The notes under the pieces are model-generated. The model was not told the origin of the DNA. It saw only the letters and a list, made by a program, of their open reading frames with translations, and did not search any database. This document shows positions 21,920 through 35,010 of a DNA stretch of 64,000 nucleotides, piece after piece. Position 1 is the stretch's first letter, and each line of letters starts with the position of its first letter. Source of the DNA: Favolaschia claudopus (Eukaryota; Basidiomycota; Agaricomycetes; Agaricales; Mycenaceae); assembly GCA_037176885.1 (NCBI GenBank), contig JAWWNJ010000057.1, positions 1,364,001 through 1,428,000 of the forward strand. The letters are read 5' to 3'. A program made the position numbers and the translations under genes.

Positions 21920-22448
21920 GGACTGGATCAAGATGGGAAGAAGAGAGGTGCGAGATGGAAGATAGTAGTATTCCTGGGATAGTCTGCGTTGTTTGGGAAA
22001 TTGTATGAATGTTTTTGCGATAATCGTCTAAAAAATAGGAAGATCCTGCATGAGATGTGCATCACGTACCAGAAAGACGGTTACAACGACGACAGTATTT
22101 CTTCAGAACCATTACCGACCAGCGTGCTCGTATATAGGGCCAATTGTCTGCAAAGATCTTGATGCTCAATGTGGCCCACCGTCGTCGCGGCAGTACAATG
22201 CGAGGAGCGCGAATCATTCGAGTTCCGTGTTCGGTATTTCGGAACTTCGAAGCACTTTGAATACTTACGCCAAGACAATATCCGCATATGAGTGTTTCAC
22301 GGCCAGCCAAGACACATACTTACCGCCTCGCGCCAAGAGAGAGAGAGAGAGTCGTGCCTTATAAATCCGACGCGAACTGCAACTCTCCCCACATTCTGAC
22401 CCAGAAATTCCATCTCCCGCTCCAATTCAGAATCACCTGTGCCCAATA
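21920..22448. promoter_or_regulatory. Intergenic region; TATA box at 22360-22365
   Basis: TATAAA at 22360-22365 lies 84 bp before the secreted-protein start at 22449. It is preceded by a (GA)n run at about 22337-22351. No other gene is seen. Confidence 0.5.
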
Positions 22449-23003
22449 ATGCTACCCCAGTCTCTCCTGGCACTACTCGCAGCAGCCACCACCGTCTCCG
22501 CTTGGCAACTCCAAATATTCGAAGCCAGTGCTGGCGGGACGCCCCTCTGTCGCGGCGGCGGGACAACTATAAGCGGCGGCGCGACCGATGTGAACAGGTG
22601 CTACAACGGCCCGCCGACGACTGAAAACATCGTGTCGTATGGGCTGTTGAATAACGACCAGAAGTATAATTGTGCGTCTGTGCTTAAACTTCTGCGGACG
22701 CTGGCTGAGTCGGGGCTTGATTTCCTTCTCGATTGCAGTCTATTTGTATGTAAAGAAGTGAGTTCACATATTGATAATTTAAATCCATCCCGGGAGATGC
22801 TAACCAGTGTTCCGTTTGTACTTGCAGGAACTGTGAAGGCTTTGTGGCGGCGAGTTTTAGCGGGGCCGGACATTGCCATGCAGGCGCTACACGTGAGTCG
22901 GATCTGTTTCGCAGGATATTCGTGGATGCACCGTATCTGAGCTTTGTATTCTTCTTTGCTTTCAGCGTCGTTTTACGTTTCCACATCCGGACCACTCGCA
23001 TGA
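22449..23003 (+). CDS. Small secreted protein, about 113 residues
   Basis: Four short exons. MLPQSLLALLAAATTVSAW is a clear signal peptide. The mature chain includes LQIFEASAGGTPLCRGGGTT, DVNRCYNGPPTTENIVSYG, NCEGFVAASFSGAGHCHAGA and ends YVSTSGPLA-stop, with four cysteines spaced as in disulfide-bonded secreted proteins. Splice sites used are GTGCGT/TGCAG, GTGAGT/TGCAG and GTGAGT/TTCAG; all joins keep frame. It is of the small secreted protein class common in basidiomycetes, with no assigned function. TATA box 84 bp upstream. Confidence 0.7.
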
Positions 23004-25130
23004 TACTGCCTAACCTACCTCCTCGGGTTGACACCGCCTCTGTACTCCAGGGAGGTAGAGTTGTGGACGACTATTGGCAGAAGGCGTGCGGGAAAACGTG
23101 GCGTTGCCGAACAAACGCATGCGATCTTTAGGAATTGGATATAGTCACTAGCAGTATCTGTCAATCGAAGAATCTGATCAGTAAAGTCGGGTGGAAGCAC
23201 GGAACTAAGCCCATCGTTGTGTGCGCCCAGCTTGACATGCCAGCTCGTCCTCCTCGTCTTTTCATACTTATGACGACAATATAGCCAGGCTCTCGTGTGG
23301 CATCTCCCCGCAGAGGCTGAGTCGGGTGGCGCTGGACGAGGACTGCAGTGCGACGTACCAAGATCATACCATCGAGGACACCACTACCAACGGCAGGAGC
23401 AGGAGAAGGCAAAGTCAATGAGCCATCAGACGTCTAGACGAGAGAAAAGGGAGGATGACAGAAGTCAGTGTACGGAGCATGTCGCCGAGAGTAGGTTGAA
23501 ATATTTAGTAAATATTCAGCAAAGAAACACGCCGAGCAAAGAGGAAATCTCCCAGAATTTAAGGACTCCAGGAGATTCGACGAAGAAAAGGTTGACGGAA
23601 TCAGTTGACTTTGGGTAAACGGGAGTGTGCTCTCCATTATCAATTACCAGAGATTTACTGCAGACTCAGAGCAAGCGTAGGGGGACCACCCAAAAGTTGA
23701 GGAACATGACGGTCAAGAACAAGAGGAGGTGATTGGATCACCAAGTAGCGACGGCAGTCAGTCGGCGAATCGGATTTTCTCGGCCTGTGATGGGATCATC
23801 AAACACGGTCAGGTGCTCATTCTCTTTCTTTCTTTTCCCGTTTTCTGCTCGTCCTTGATTATCTTTTCGCGTTTACAGCAAACACAGAGGAGTTAAATGA
23901 ACAGAGAATTGCTTCTCAAAAGCGATTTCTGGCGCGGATCAATATCTTTGGCACGATTTGCGCTACGCTCCGCACCGCCGCAGAAAGCTCATCTTTCACC
24001 GTCTAGGATGTCTTTTGCGAAAACCTGTCCCGGAACCGCACGGAGCGTACAACACTCGAGAATGTCTTGTTTTTGTTAGCCATATGGCCGATGATAGCGG
24101 CCCCGGCGCAAAGTTTCGGCGGATGATAGGGAAGGTAACAAAAGAGAAGATCGACGGTGTCAAGATTATTCTTGGCTCAGATTTACCTGAAGTGAGTCCA
24201 GGCTCGTATCCTCATGCTATTGTTATTCCTGCAAACAAAACAAAAAGTGGGCAGCGTACAGGAGCAAGATTCGGATTGCGCCGTTTGTGTAGTATTTGAA
24301 TCTCCTGGTCAACAAAACTGAACCGTCAGTTGCGGATTAAACGAGTATCTCATCGCACTTCACCTCTGTTCCGCGAATTGCCGCCGCGTCATAGACGTGT
24401 TCCTGCCCGGCTGGGTATGTGTAGACTTGGCTAGCCCTGTGAACGACTGTCTATGGAGGCAATAGATGGCAGGCTCACCCACTGGATCCGAGGCTAGGAC
24501 TTGGCACGGTCCGCGCAGCTCGCGGGACGTCGATTCTTCTTCCTGTCTCTACGCTAACGACATACCGAAGCGAAGCGTGTGTCGCTGTCACCCGTTTCCC
24601 TTCATCGCGCTAGCTTCATCTCCTCAGGTTGGCTCGAGTTGGTTGGATAGGGTCAAGATAAAAGGTCTCTCTACTGGAGAATTTTCTATAGGTCTAGATT
24701 GAATCGCCTCGCGTATCATCAAGCTCCTGGTTAGGTAGCAAAGTTCAAACGGGTCGCCCTACATCTGGAGTTGCAGGAGGTCGAAGTGAGCGAATTAACA
24801 CCGCAGACTGTGAGGTTGAGCGTCGAGCTATTTTTTCAGACGAGTGGTATTTATTCCAGTGTGCCTGATACAAGCGGGAGAAGCTGTTACATGGAATCCC
24901 TGAGTCTGGTGCACAAAGCCAATTGGCCTGCAAAATTTGCCCAACCAGCCATGCGGGCTAAAACCAGTTTCGAACCACAAGTAAGTACCTGAAATGATGA
25001 ATACAGCAACCGGGATCATGGCATTGTACTACCGTTTTTGCGACCACGGTGCGTATAAAGCATCATCTACTTTGGAATGGCATACCAGAGCCCCCTCTCA
25101 AGAGAAACTTCCCTTCCCTTCGAGTTCTCA
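23004..25130. other. Gene-poor stretch with one unrecognised open fragment
   Basis: The most protein-like piece is plus-strand 23958-24299, including KPVPEPHGAYNTRECLVFVS, ADDSGPGAKFRRMIGKVTKE and IILGSDLPEVSPGSYPHAIV. It has regular protein composition but no start, family or neighbours in frame, so it may be a gene remnant. TATAAA at 25054-25059 belongs to the next gene. Confidence 0.4.
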
Positions 25131-25607
25131 ATGTTGTTCAACCGCGCTGCCACAGTCTTCATCGCCGCTGCCCTCGCCGTCGCTCTGAGCGTTCAAGGCG
25201 ATATAATCGCTTGGTCCGGCGACAGCTGTGACGGTGGGGAAGGCGCAAACGTCGCAAACGTCGCATCTGCATCGGGTTCGAAGGCAGACACTCGTTCGAG
25301 GTTATTATAATATTGAAATTCACTTTCCGAAACAATTCACTCGATTAACGGTGTTCTAGGTCGTCACAGGTGGCTCGCACTGCGTTACCACGTTCGTGGG
25401 GCAGCAGTGCGATGGCGAAGCTTTCGCCTTTGGACCTGAGACGGAGGGAAACTGTATTAATGTCAATACTGGCACCCCTATTCAGTCGTTCAGATGCTCG
25501 CCTGATACGTCTTGCCACTTTGATCTCAAGAGCAACGGGTACGTCTCATGATTGGCATTCACGGAGTTTGGCGTTACTTAGTTTCATTTGAATACAGGAC
25601 TGCCTGA
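25131..25607 (+). pseudogene. Small secreted cysteine-rich protein, frame broken in exon 1
   Basis: Exon 1 starts MLFNRAATVFIAAALAVAL, a signal peptide, then GDIIAWSGDSCDGGEGANV. Exon 2 (from 25366) reads VVTGGSHCVTTFVGQQCDGE in the frame that keeps the typical cysteine spacing of this secreted family. The two frames do not join: exon 1 (25131-25300) leaves phase 2, while the C-terminal part of exon 1 (CIGFEGRHSFE) and exon 2 share another phase. The switch lies at about 25245-25265, where a nine-base unit CGCAAACGT is tandemly repeated, a likely slippage site. TATAAA stands 72 bp before the ATG. Either the gene is dead, or the assembly has an indel. Ends at 25605-25607. Confidence 0.55.
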
Positions 25608-26901
25608 ATATGTAGTCAGTTCTCGTTCTTTGCCCAAGTTCAGGTCTCACCGCGCATGTAGAACTGATCCTATTGAGGGGTTTGTCAGTATTGGCGGAGG
25701 AGAAAGAAAGTTTTTGAATATGTACATGTACCCGATTTTTGTTATATCATATGGTTGACGATGGAAGGAAAGATTAGACCGTAAAAATGATGTGCAACGC
25801 ATTAGGAATTAGACAGGAAAAAAGGAAGACCGACGTCCATCAAGCATATACCGAGTTTCGGGCATCGAACCCGAATTGAACATAGACAGCTGCAGCAAGT
25901 GTATCCGGATCCACGGTTTGGTCGGCCACACTTCTCAAATTGCACTCCGGAGTAGATTTGAGAGTCGAACCATTCAACCAGTGAGCCAATCGTGTATCGT
26001 TAATAGTCTAAGGAGAAGAGGTTTAACAGAAAAATCGACCTCTCCGATATCGAAGCGCCACGGAGATCCCAGCTTGATCGAAGCGTGGAGGAAATACGTA
26101 TCTCTATCAACCTGTGCTTGAAAACCCCACAATTAACGTTCATCAAGCTGAACGAATTCAGATCAAGAACTCACGATCTTCGTTCCCTCCGAATATTGAA
26201 AGTTTCAATCCGCTTGTTTCCACTCCGAGATCTGGTTAGAGTATAACTTGAGGCAGCATGTTGGAGATCCATTACTTAAAAACCGCTGATAGCGATGGAG
26301 AAGCGTATCCAAAAGACCTAGGGTGATACAAAGTGCTTAGTGCTCTGCGAGCCGAATCCAAAGCGCACAATCATGGTCTTGATAGGCTGATCTTGGTGGG
26401 GTAGTTACTAGTCCAGCAGTAAGGGGTCGGGGAGAACGGCGTCATTGAAGTCGGTACTAGTAGTGCCATTGATTGAGAAGAATAGTGAACTAGAGCGAGC
26501 AGGACAGATGCAAAGGAGCCTGAGCTGAGCCGCTTTTGCGCGTGCGTATTGGTGCAACTCGTTGAGGTTGACTTAAGAGAGAACAGAACAGTGCAAGAGA
26601 AAGAATTAGCGTGCCATAGTTTAAGCTGTAAGTTCGCCCCGTATTCCCGTTACAAGACTGGAGTCGTCACTGGCTGAGCTTCGAGTGAAATTTGAATCGA
26701 GTCATTTCTTGGCTGCCACACGTCCGGGTGGACGGCAGAGTTAGAGCAGTATGAGTTTCGGAGAGATTACAAGCAGTACTTAGCCATGGTATACAAAGGC
26801 AGAGACTCGGGTCCATGGCAAGTCGATGGTGGAAGTTGGGTGGAAGCGGCAAGGGGGGCCGTGGGAATGTGACCCATCAATAATCACATGTGACCGCCAC
26901 C
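25608..26901. other. Gene-free stretch
   Basis: About 1.3 kb with only short frames on both strands. No repeat, tRNA or family signal is seen. Confidence 0.5.
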
Positions 26902-27564
26902 ATGTCCTCCACTGATCTTTTCAAGTACGCGCTCGTCCTCCTCCTCCCCGCCGCCTACTTCGCCAGCAGATTCCTCCGTTCGACGACCCTCCCCACATCC
27001 TCCGCCTCGTCTGCAGCCGCGGACAACCCCGTCAAATCTATCATGCAAGCTCCGAGAGACGACCTCGCCCCACCGAAAGATGATCCCTTTACCCTGGTGC
27101 AGTTGAAAGAATTCGACGGCTCGGACTCTTCAAAGCCTATCTACGTCTCTATCAAAGGTCCGCCCGCCCTCTGCTTTCTTTTTGAACCGATTTGAAACGA
27201 GCTGCAGGTACCGTTTTCGACGTAAGCGCAAAGGCGGACGTATACGGCTCCGGCAAATCATACAACATTTTCGCGGGCAAGGACGGGTCTAAGGGGCTCG
27301 GGATGTCGAGCTTGAAGGAGGAGCATGCGGTGTCGGACTATAGCGAGCTGAGCGATGCGGAGCGGAAGGTGCTGGATGACTGGCATGCGTTTTTCTCGTA
27401 CGTGGCGCTGAATTTTCGACTGAGCGCTGTGCTGACATCTTGTTACCAGGAAACGATACAATGTCGTGGGGAGAGTGGTAGACCTGCCCGTTCCGGTTAA
27501 GCGAGAGCGGGAAGCATCATCTGAGAATCCGACTCCCGCTCCCAATCCGTCTTCCGACCTCTAG
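26902..27564 (+). CDS. dap1: Membrane-associated haem/steroid-binding protein (DAP1/MAPR)
   Basis: Three exons, about 170 residues. ATG at 26902 sits in the strong context GCCACCATG. MSSTDLFKYALVLLLPAAYF is an N-terminal membrane anchor. The cytochrome-b5-like MAPR domain reads FTLVQLKEFDGSDSSKPIYV, TVFDVSAKADVYGSGKSYN, IFAGKDGSKGLGMSSL and ERKVLDDWHAFFSKRYNVVG. Tyrosines around VYGSGKSY are the haem-contact residues of this family. Yeast Dap1 binds haem and supports Erg11 and other P450s in the endoplasmic reticulum. The C-terminus is a short Lys/Glu then Pro/Ser tail. It is a conserved housekeeping gene and need not relate to the P450 20 kb away. Confidence 0.92.
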
Positions 27565-29193
27565 AATTACTGCGTCCTTCTCGTTTTGCCTTCTTCGTAC
27601 CTTCCCGCCTCTTTACTGCGCTCCGCGCTGTCCACACCCGCAACTCACTATGACAGCAACTCCTCCGCCTGCATGGCTCGCCGCCGGCCAGTAGAATCTC
27701 AAGGACGGTCGAGTCCGCCTTTCCAAGCGACACGCAGGTGATCGACAATGCGTGTAGCTTCTTTCCGAAGACTTTTTCCTTCAGATGAATGCGGTTGTTG
27801 CGGCGCTCGAGCTGCATGAATGAGGGAGGGTTTTAGGTGCGTGTACCCTTCCTTGTCGTCTTTGGAACACATTCGCTTATCTATCTCAAGCACTGTTTCT
27901 GTATAGTGTCACCATCCTCGTGAATACACCATTTACATTTGTACATCTGCGCCACTGCCCCCCTTTGTTCTATTGACACATACGCATCCGCTCCTTCCTA
28001 TACTATCCTCATTTTGCTCCCCTCTACGCTCCGCCTCTCCTGCCTACTTCAATCTGCTTTTCCTCCGCCTCCGATCCTTGTACCCCTACGCACCTACGTA
28101 TTTATCTATACCTCATATACACCTCGTCCACGTTGCGCTTGACAACCATGACTGAGTCTACGCTATGCCGAGTCCCCCGCACCCCAGTCTTCCTCTACTA
28201 TCTCTATGCCACCTTCGCCGGCGACTGTCTTCTTCACTACGCACCCCACTCCCGACGTTCGTCATCTCACCCCACATACCTTCATCTTCTATGAGACGAC
28301 GCTCACGCCCGACCCGCCGCCGCGCCCCAGACCCGCGAACCCAGCACTGTCTCCACCCTCTCGCACTTGCGAGATGCAGCGTCGCTCATTTGCTCTCGTC
28401 ACGTGACCTTCATCCAACCGCTTCGCCCCTTCCTTCAGCGCTCAAGCTATCGTCGAGCGGTCATGGAATAAAAATTGGTTGCGAAACATGAGGGATTTGT
28501 CTCGAATCTGGAAAGGTAGTGACCAAGCGGAAGTGGGGGTTGGTGGGACTGGGATGCACGAAATTCGATAGCGGGATGTGTTGCGAGTATGAGGCGTGAA
28601 TCAAAGAGGGAGGCGTTTGAGGACGGTTCCATGTCTTCTTTGTGTTTATATTTAGTAGTTTTTACCGTGCGTATGCTTAATCTTCTTCTTCGCTCGACTC
28701 AAGTCATTCTTTACCAAGCTTAGACGCCGCGATAATCACTGCTTCTCCTTGTGAAAACCGATCATATGCTTCGACCAATGCCATCTTTACCCCCTCGCTC
28801 CGCGGAGGAAGGGGGGGTTGCTGTCGTCAAGTACTTCTCTCTTCTATCTGTCACATTCAATGTCAACGGTCCATCGTTGGTCCATCGTTTCCCATAATCA
28901 AGCCTCGCCAGATTCCTTGAACGGGCCCATACATCAATCTCGTTCCACAGTGATTGAAGGTTGGGGAGCAGCGACTGAGATAACTCGTCACTGAGTGCGT
29001 ACTGTTTCTTTCCTTTGAATGTGCTAAAGTGTTCAATAAGCCTTTCTTTGCCGAGCCCTTGTTTTTCTGGCGATCATTTGACAAATTTTGAATAGAACTT
29101 CCTGAACTTCCCAAGCTATTCAAGCGGGCGCTAAATGCTGCCAGGAATATTTATATCGACCGACCAGTGAGGTCTGCCCCCGTCGTGTTTCCC
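27565..29193. other. Gene-free stretch
   Basis: Pyrimidine-rich on the plus strand at about 27940-28440 with many overlapping short frames; none has a family feature or plausible splicing. Confidence 0.5.
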
Positions 29194-31347
29194 ATGTCGC
29201 CCCTCCCTCGGCGCCTGCTGCACGCTCTGGTCGCTGACCCAAGGGCGCGCGTGTATACACTTCGGGTCCTCCTGGTCTTCTCTTGCATCAGCATTGGCCT
29301 CTTGGTTGCCGCCATTCATGTGTACTATCTGCTCGGAGTGTGGAACTACTATCACGGCGACACACTATTCATGCCAAGTTACATCGCCGGAGTCATTGGC
29401 CACGGATTGCTCATCTTGCATCATATTTCTTTGTAAGTTGTCGGGAATTATTGCTGGCGCCTCTTAGCAAGCTGATGTTACGCAGCGCAGTGCTGTCCGT
29501 GAAGATGAAGATAAACTCTTTGATCTTAACGCTCGACACTGTGCTGATCCTAGTGGAGATGGGGTGTAGGTGGTTCACTGCAAATGGCTGGGGACTCACA
29601 CTCACTAGCTCACAGTGATATCGATTCCGCTGATGATCTACTTCACGGCTACTGGCACTGATAAAATGCCGAACTGGAACGCGCGGTCATACGTGACGGA
29701 ACTCAACCTCAGTCTCGTTACAATCAACCCGGAGGTTTGCTTTCGTGTAGCAGACAGCATCACGCTCTGTGCTCTTGCGCTCTGTCTTGCTTTTCGGGTA
29801 TACACACGCAAGAAGAACGAGTCGGGCTTCCTTGGCGGGTGCACGTCGGTCAGCCCGTCTTACACACCAGCTGCGATACTACTCAATCGCTCGCTTCTTC
29901 GGCCGCTGATGAGGTGCGTCCACGTCCTCTGTTCTCCGATAATTCGCGCTCACGATACTGTGATAGAGCTGAGCCAATGTGGATTGTGCTTCTCCGAGCC
30001 TTTGTGCTGACATGCCTGGGGATCATACTCCCCGTGTATGCCGTTTACTCTATTATTCTGCGACCTGCAAATTCCGCCCTGTACCTGAAACAATACGTCA
30101 GCGACAGTGGATTGGCCGCGCAAGATACCCCACCTGGAAACATTTCTTTCTATATCGTAGGTCCAACTTTCTCATACTTTACTCATGATGAACTCCGGTT
30201 AGCATCCCCTTGACAGGTACCAGGAATTCAGGAAAGAGTTGATGGTCATCAATGCTACCGCTATTCTGACAGGTGAAGCAGAGTCTTTGGGCAAGCCTTC
30301 CGCATGTTCCGTTGGCGATCCCCAAGCGCCTTCTGATCGGCCCGATTTACGTCGGGTCGAAGTGCACTGTGAGTCCGATATGCAACATCGCTGCTGAACT
30401 TTTGGTAAAATCTCAAGAAACTCAAGGTCCTTTCGAATGGCAGGATCTGAGCAACTACATTCAGTTCTCCTTCGTTTTCGCGTCGAATGTCAATATGTCT
30501 GGTATCACATTAGTGCACAACCCATGGTCGTCGATTTCTGGCTTCGACATGACCGGCAACTTGAATACTGACGGCGGACTTTTGTTTCGTACCTCTCGAA
30601 AGACGCAGCCTACGCTCCTCCTTGCTAGATCGCGGCAGTTTGGAATCATCATGTGGTCTGCGACACGCCTGAAGACGGATCTTCAAGTTTCATCAGTGAG
30701 GACATCATACTGATGTATAATCGCCGAGCACGGATGCCTCTAACATTATATATTTCACAGGAGGTCATTATGATCCCAGAGATTACGAATGTGCAGGCGG
30801 ACACGCTATCGCAGGCCTCTGTTGACATTCCCGATGTTGGGACGTTCCGCCTCGCATGGCTCAATTCCGCGCTTTCCAGCTACAGCGAGGAATATAGCGA
30901 TTCCTCGGTGTTGTCTGGCCTCGCGAATGTCGGTGGTTTCTGGACAATCTTAAACGGAGCTTTTGCTTTGGTATTCGGCGCGAACGTGTTGTATTTCATG
31001 TTTGGTGAGGTTTCAACTTTTCTCGAAAGCGTCGGAACGTTGATAGTCGTTTTGCAGCAATGCGTCCAATATCCGCGCTGGGCATGGCTCACCTCTTCCA
31101 CCGCTCCTCTCTCACCCAGCGATGGCATCAGGACTTCCCTGCACTGCGCAGTGAGGGAGGAGTTCCCGGCTCCGAGACTGCCGGTATCGTGGCGTTCATC
31201 CGAGATCGGATGGTGGATGTAGGCGAGGATCCAGAGGGTATTAACCATCCCGCAAATGATTCAAAGACTGGGGAAGAGCAAGGGTTGACGTCAGAAACTC
31301 CAGATTCAGAAGCATTGGCAATGTCCGTTGTAGCGAGAACTAATTAG
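29194..31347 (+). CDS. Multi-pass membrane protein of unknown function
   Basis: About eight exons. Exon 1 starts MSPLPRRLLHALVADPRARV and holds two helices (VLLVFSCISIGLLVAAIHVY and YIAGVIGHGLLIL). Further exons give ILTLDTVLILVEMG, ISIPLMIYF, MWIVLLRAFVLTCLGIILP, an extracellular-looking domain (SNYIQFSFVFASNVNMSGIT, ISGFDMTGNLNTDGG), then LANVGGFWTILNGAFALVFG followed by NVLYFMFG. The C-terminus is cytosolic: HLFHRSSLTQRWHQDFPALR, then an acidic tail ending VVARTN-stop at 31347. This arrangement, including the GLANVGGFW...NG helix near the end, is one I associate with an unnamed Agaricomycete membrane-protein family. Exon limits in the middle (29730-30420) are uncertain. Confidence 0.65.
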
Positions 31348-31752
31348 CTGGTCTGCGTACTCACTTCTCAGCATAAACGATTTAGAATTGGTGGCGGGCT
31401 TTGAGGTGACTGGACTATGATTGAGGTCCTGGGGATTGGTGGTCTGAGGTTGAAGCATGCAGTGCATTACAAGGGAAAGAAGCGCAATGTGAGCTGACTT
31501 TCAACTTGATCTGCGGCGATTTTCGTACTTGAATGGATGAAGCCAGAAGCGTATATACGTTGGCGTAGAGTATTCAAATTTCTACGTACCAAAGTCGCGA
31601 TGAAATTCGTCAAAAAAGCCGCGAGAAGCATTGTTCAGCTGGAGAATAGCCTTGAGATATCATTGGCGCGAGTTTCATGAGCCTACGCACATTTTCTGCC
31701 GGAGGAGAACTTTGGAGGGTGAAAGCAAGGTGAAGAACGAGAGGAAACGGTA

Positions 31753-31767
31753 AAACCCTAACCCTAG
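31753..31767. repeat. Telomere-like CCCTAA motif (copy A)
   Basis: AAACCCTAACCCTAG contains nearly two fungal telomere units and the telobox core AAACCCTAA. It is conserved at the equivalent position of copy B (39364-39377) in otherwise diverged DNA. Confidence 0.7.
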
Positions 31768-34700
31768 GAATTGGTATGACGTAAGTATCTGCTTGTCCTC
31801 TCCCACCATCTCTGGTTAGTTTTTTTTCTTCATTTGAGGCAGCATTGAGCTCATGACCTTCAGAGCAAGCACAGGCTAGCCCTTACCCTGGCTTCACACC
31901 CCGTCTCAGTCTCCACCGAAAATCTCTGGTGGACAATCTTCAAACCCAATCCTCACACCAACTTGAAAGTCACCCTGGCCCGTTTCAGCTCGACTCCAGC
32001 ATCTAGGATACAGGAGGAGGATACAGTAGTCATGCACAACGGTGGCGCCAGGCGTAACGGTGAGCATCTGCTTTCTCAGCTTATCCTTCTCCTGTCCTTC
32101 GCCGAATATGGCCTTCAGTTTGCCCATCCATGCTTAGGCAGTCATGTCATTCGCGCCCACATTCCTTTGCTACCTTCTGCCAACGAAGCTAACGAAGTGT
32201 AGGTGGTGCAAGTACCAGTAACGTAGGATTCACGATGATCTGGGTCCGCTAAAGCGCGTCGAAGGAGGAATTTGTCGTTTACATGCTGCTCGTCTGCGAA
32301 ATACGAGATGGCGCACGGAGGTATGTCTCGATTGAATAATTTGCCTGTTGTCTTCGCAGCTGATTGTTCGTTAGGGCTCGCAGCTGCGACCTGTGCCTAT
32401 GGGTTCTACTTCGTCGTCGTCGTCAATTCCGCGTCCGTGCGTCGTTTGGTGTCAGTGCAGACCACACACCCGCCGTCCACCGCATTCTCCGCCAGTATAC
32501 CGAATGGACTCTCTCTAGGCACATCTCGACAGCCTGTTGTCCTCTTTGTCTTGGATCCTGGGTATATTCGCGCTGAAGACAATTTTCGCTCGACCTCTCC
32601 CCGGGCCGTGGCTCCCACTCAAGCAGCTACAGTTGCAGCCCCTCTCGTGTTCTTCGCAACGTAAGTCGGAAGTCCCGATATGCCCGTACACCACTTTCCG
32701 ATTCCCCTGATTCGTTAGCCGCCCTCGACTCGTTATCATATGCGAAGTCTTTAAGGGCTGGCCTTACATTCAGCACATGCGCCCTCGAGCCCGCCGCCTC
32801 TTCTGCTTGGAACCCAAGCTCACCTCCACTTTCATCGCTTGCACGACGCACCGCGGGTGTGCCACGCGTCACCATCGCCGTTCCTCACCCTCGGGATCCA
32901 TGTATCAGGGAGAGGCCGGGATGATCACCGTGCAGTCGGTGGCTTGGGGAGAGAAGACGAGGAGGATGAGGGAGGAAGCTCGGAGTGTGGGGAGGAGAGG
33001 AGAGGATGTTGTGGGTGTGCGGGGGGTACGAAGGAAGGCGAGAGGTCAAGGGGGCGGACGCGATCCTCATCGAGGACTCGACCGGCTGTCTTCACGCAGG
33101 CGGAAGTACAAGAGCGCAGAGCGGGAACTTGAGGTATGGGTAGACTCGGTGTGCCGAGTGAGGAGAAGGATCAAGTCTCCGCCGAGATAGCTTTGGCTCC
33201 GGCAGCGCCGCAGCGGCACCAGCATCCCGAGTTTACTCATTCGACGACCTTCGTCAGTATTCGCTTCCGCGTCCACCACCCGCTCACTGGACAAGCTACC
33301 TTGTCGTCACTGTCGCCGCGGCCGATTCGTTTCCTCCCCTCATGGCCTTCGTCCGCATCTGTTCTGACATATCCTTCGTCACCACACCCGCCTCCGCCTT
33401 GCACCATATACTCCCGCATCGCCATCCACCGGGTGCCGCGTTAGGCCTCGTCCCCACCTCCACTCTCGTTTTCACTCCCTACCTACACCCTTCTACCTGC
33501 GCTTCTTACCTTTGCGTCCCGTATCCGCAATGGCGTCTGCATCCGCCTCTACGACCACCTACAGCTCCATCACCTATGCTAGTATCCTTCTACTTGCCCC
33601 GTTGGACGCGGAGGACGTATCGGTGGATCCGTTCAGGCGAGGAGCAAAGGAATCAAAGAGGACGGGACCGTCGACTGAATGCGGTGGATGCGGAAAGGCG
33701 TAAAGAAGACCAAGTGATTATCACAGATGGGTGTGGGGGAGAGGATGACGGTAACGCCGTATCTGAAGGGCGCGGAGGTGTGCGACAGGTCTGAATTGGA
33801 AGGGAGATTGGTGGACGGAGATGAAGGGAAGACGAGCGCGCAGGAAACTCACTGTACGCACCCTTCACATCTCAGTCTCAGTCGCGTTTCCCGCCGCTCA
33901 TCCTGCGCTGTGTTTCTAGTGATCATGTCCTCTTTCTTTTCGATGTGGCTAGATGTGACTCAGACGTTGCTGGACGAGTTGTATGCGCCGCCGATGGCCC
34001 GATGCGCGTCCCTCGCGCGCTTTGTCACCGAGTATATGTACAGGGTGCGTTCCATCTTTCTCCTTCTATTTGCGCTAACTTATCCAGCAACTAGGTACGG
34101 GCCACGAGCTTCGTTGTCGCCGGCAAGTGTAGTCTGAAGAATACGGTGTCCGTACGGATCGTGCTCGTCATCGAGAATCCGTCGATTCTCAGCCTGTCCA
34201 GGTGTCTTGCGATAGAGCCCACGCTGAGCGATCTGCCGAGATGGCCATCGTGCAATGGCGAGCTTGGTCCCCGCCGGCACCACCCTTACATATCCCCCCT
34301 CGCCTCCTTCCACGAACCGTCGCCTGCACCTCGGTCGCTGGTGGATGGATCCTGCTATGAGGAAGACCACGGATGGTCGGATATATTCGATGGTGGCGTA
34401 AGGCGCTATCGTGGGTGAATGAGACGGAGGGGCAGATCGATACTCCGCTTCGCTCAGCTATTTATGCGTAGCGCCAAGCTCTCGCTCCATGTCCTCATCT
34501 GCTTCGCAGCTAGTCCCCATGACATGACCCTCGGGAGCCGGGCTACTCGATCTCTGATCGTCGACAATCCGTGATTCCTCCGCTTGGGTGTGGGTGTGCG
34601 TACTACGGACAGTATTCGGTAACTGACGCACGCTGTGCCCTCCCCGTCTGTTGCTTCCACGAACTGCAGCCAAGTCGATATTTCGCGGCCGTTGGGGACG

Positions 34701-35010
34701 GGGAGAGGAAGGGTCAACTTTCCATATCGGCAGTCTATAATCCTCTACCACTGTGCTACGTACTCCCGTGTACCTCCTTGCGTTGGGGATGAGCTCCTAC
34801 CTCTTCCTTGTCTCTTCGTTATGTACTTCCTCCGACCTCTTGCGACCGGACGGCTTTAACCCCGCATACTATGCTACTTTATATTGAATATTTGCCTCTA
34901 TATTGATGCTCTACCTATGGCAGTACATCGGGTACTACCACGGACTTGATAGTTAGCTGAAGCGCACGAAAATAATTCACTTCGCAAAGCGGAGGAGGAG
35001 AAGCGTGACC

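Noticed and set aside
23958..24299. Possible conserved protein fragment
   Set aside because: Protein-like composition but no start, no splice partners and no family recognised; mentioned only in the description of the gene-poor stretch.
26902..27564. DAP1 as a member of the P450 locus
   Set aside because: It is a conserved general P450-support protein about 20 kb away with unrelated genes between; adjacency is not meaningful.
31753..31767. Evidence that the window is near a chromosome end
   Set aside because: Only two CCCTAA units, repeated in a duplication; far too short for a telomere, so taken as an interstitial motif.
32777..33190. 137-codon frame in the degenerate locus
   Set aside because: Arg/Gly-rich without a domain and not conserved as a frame in duplication copy B.
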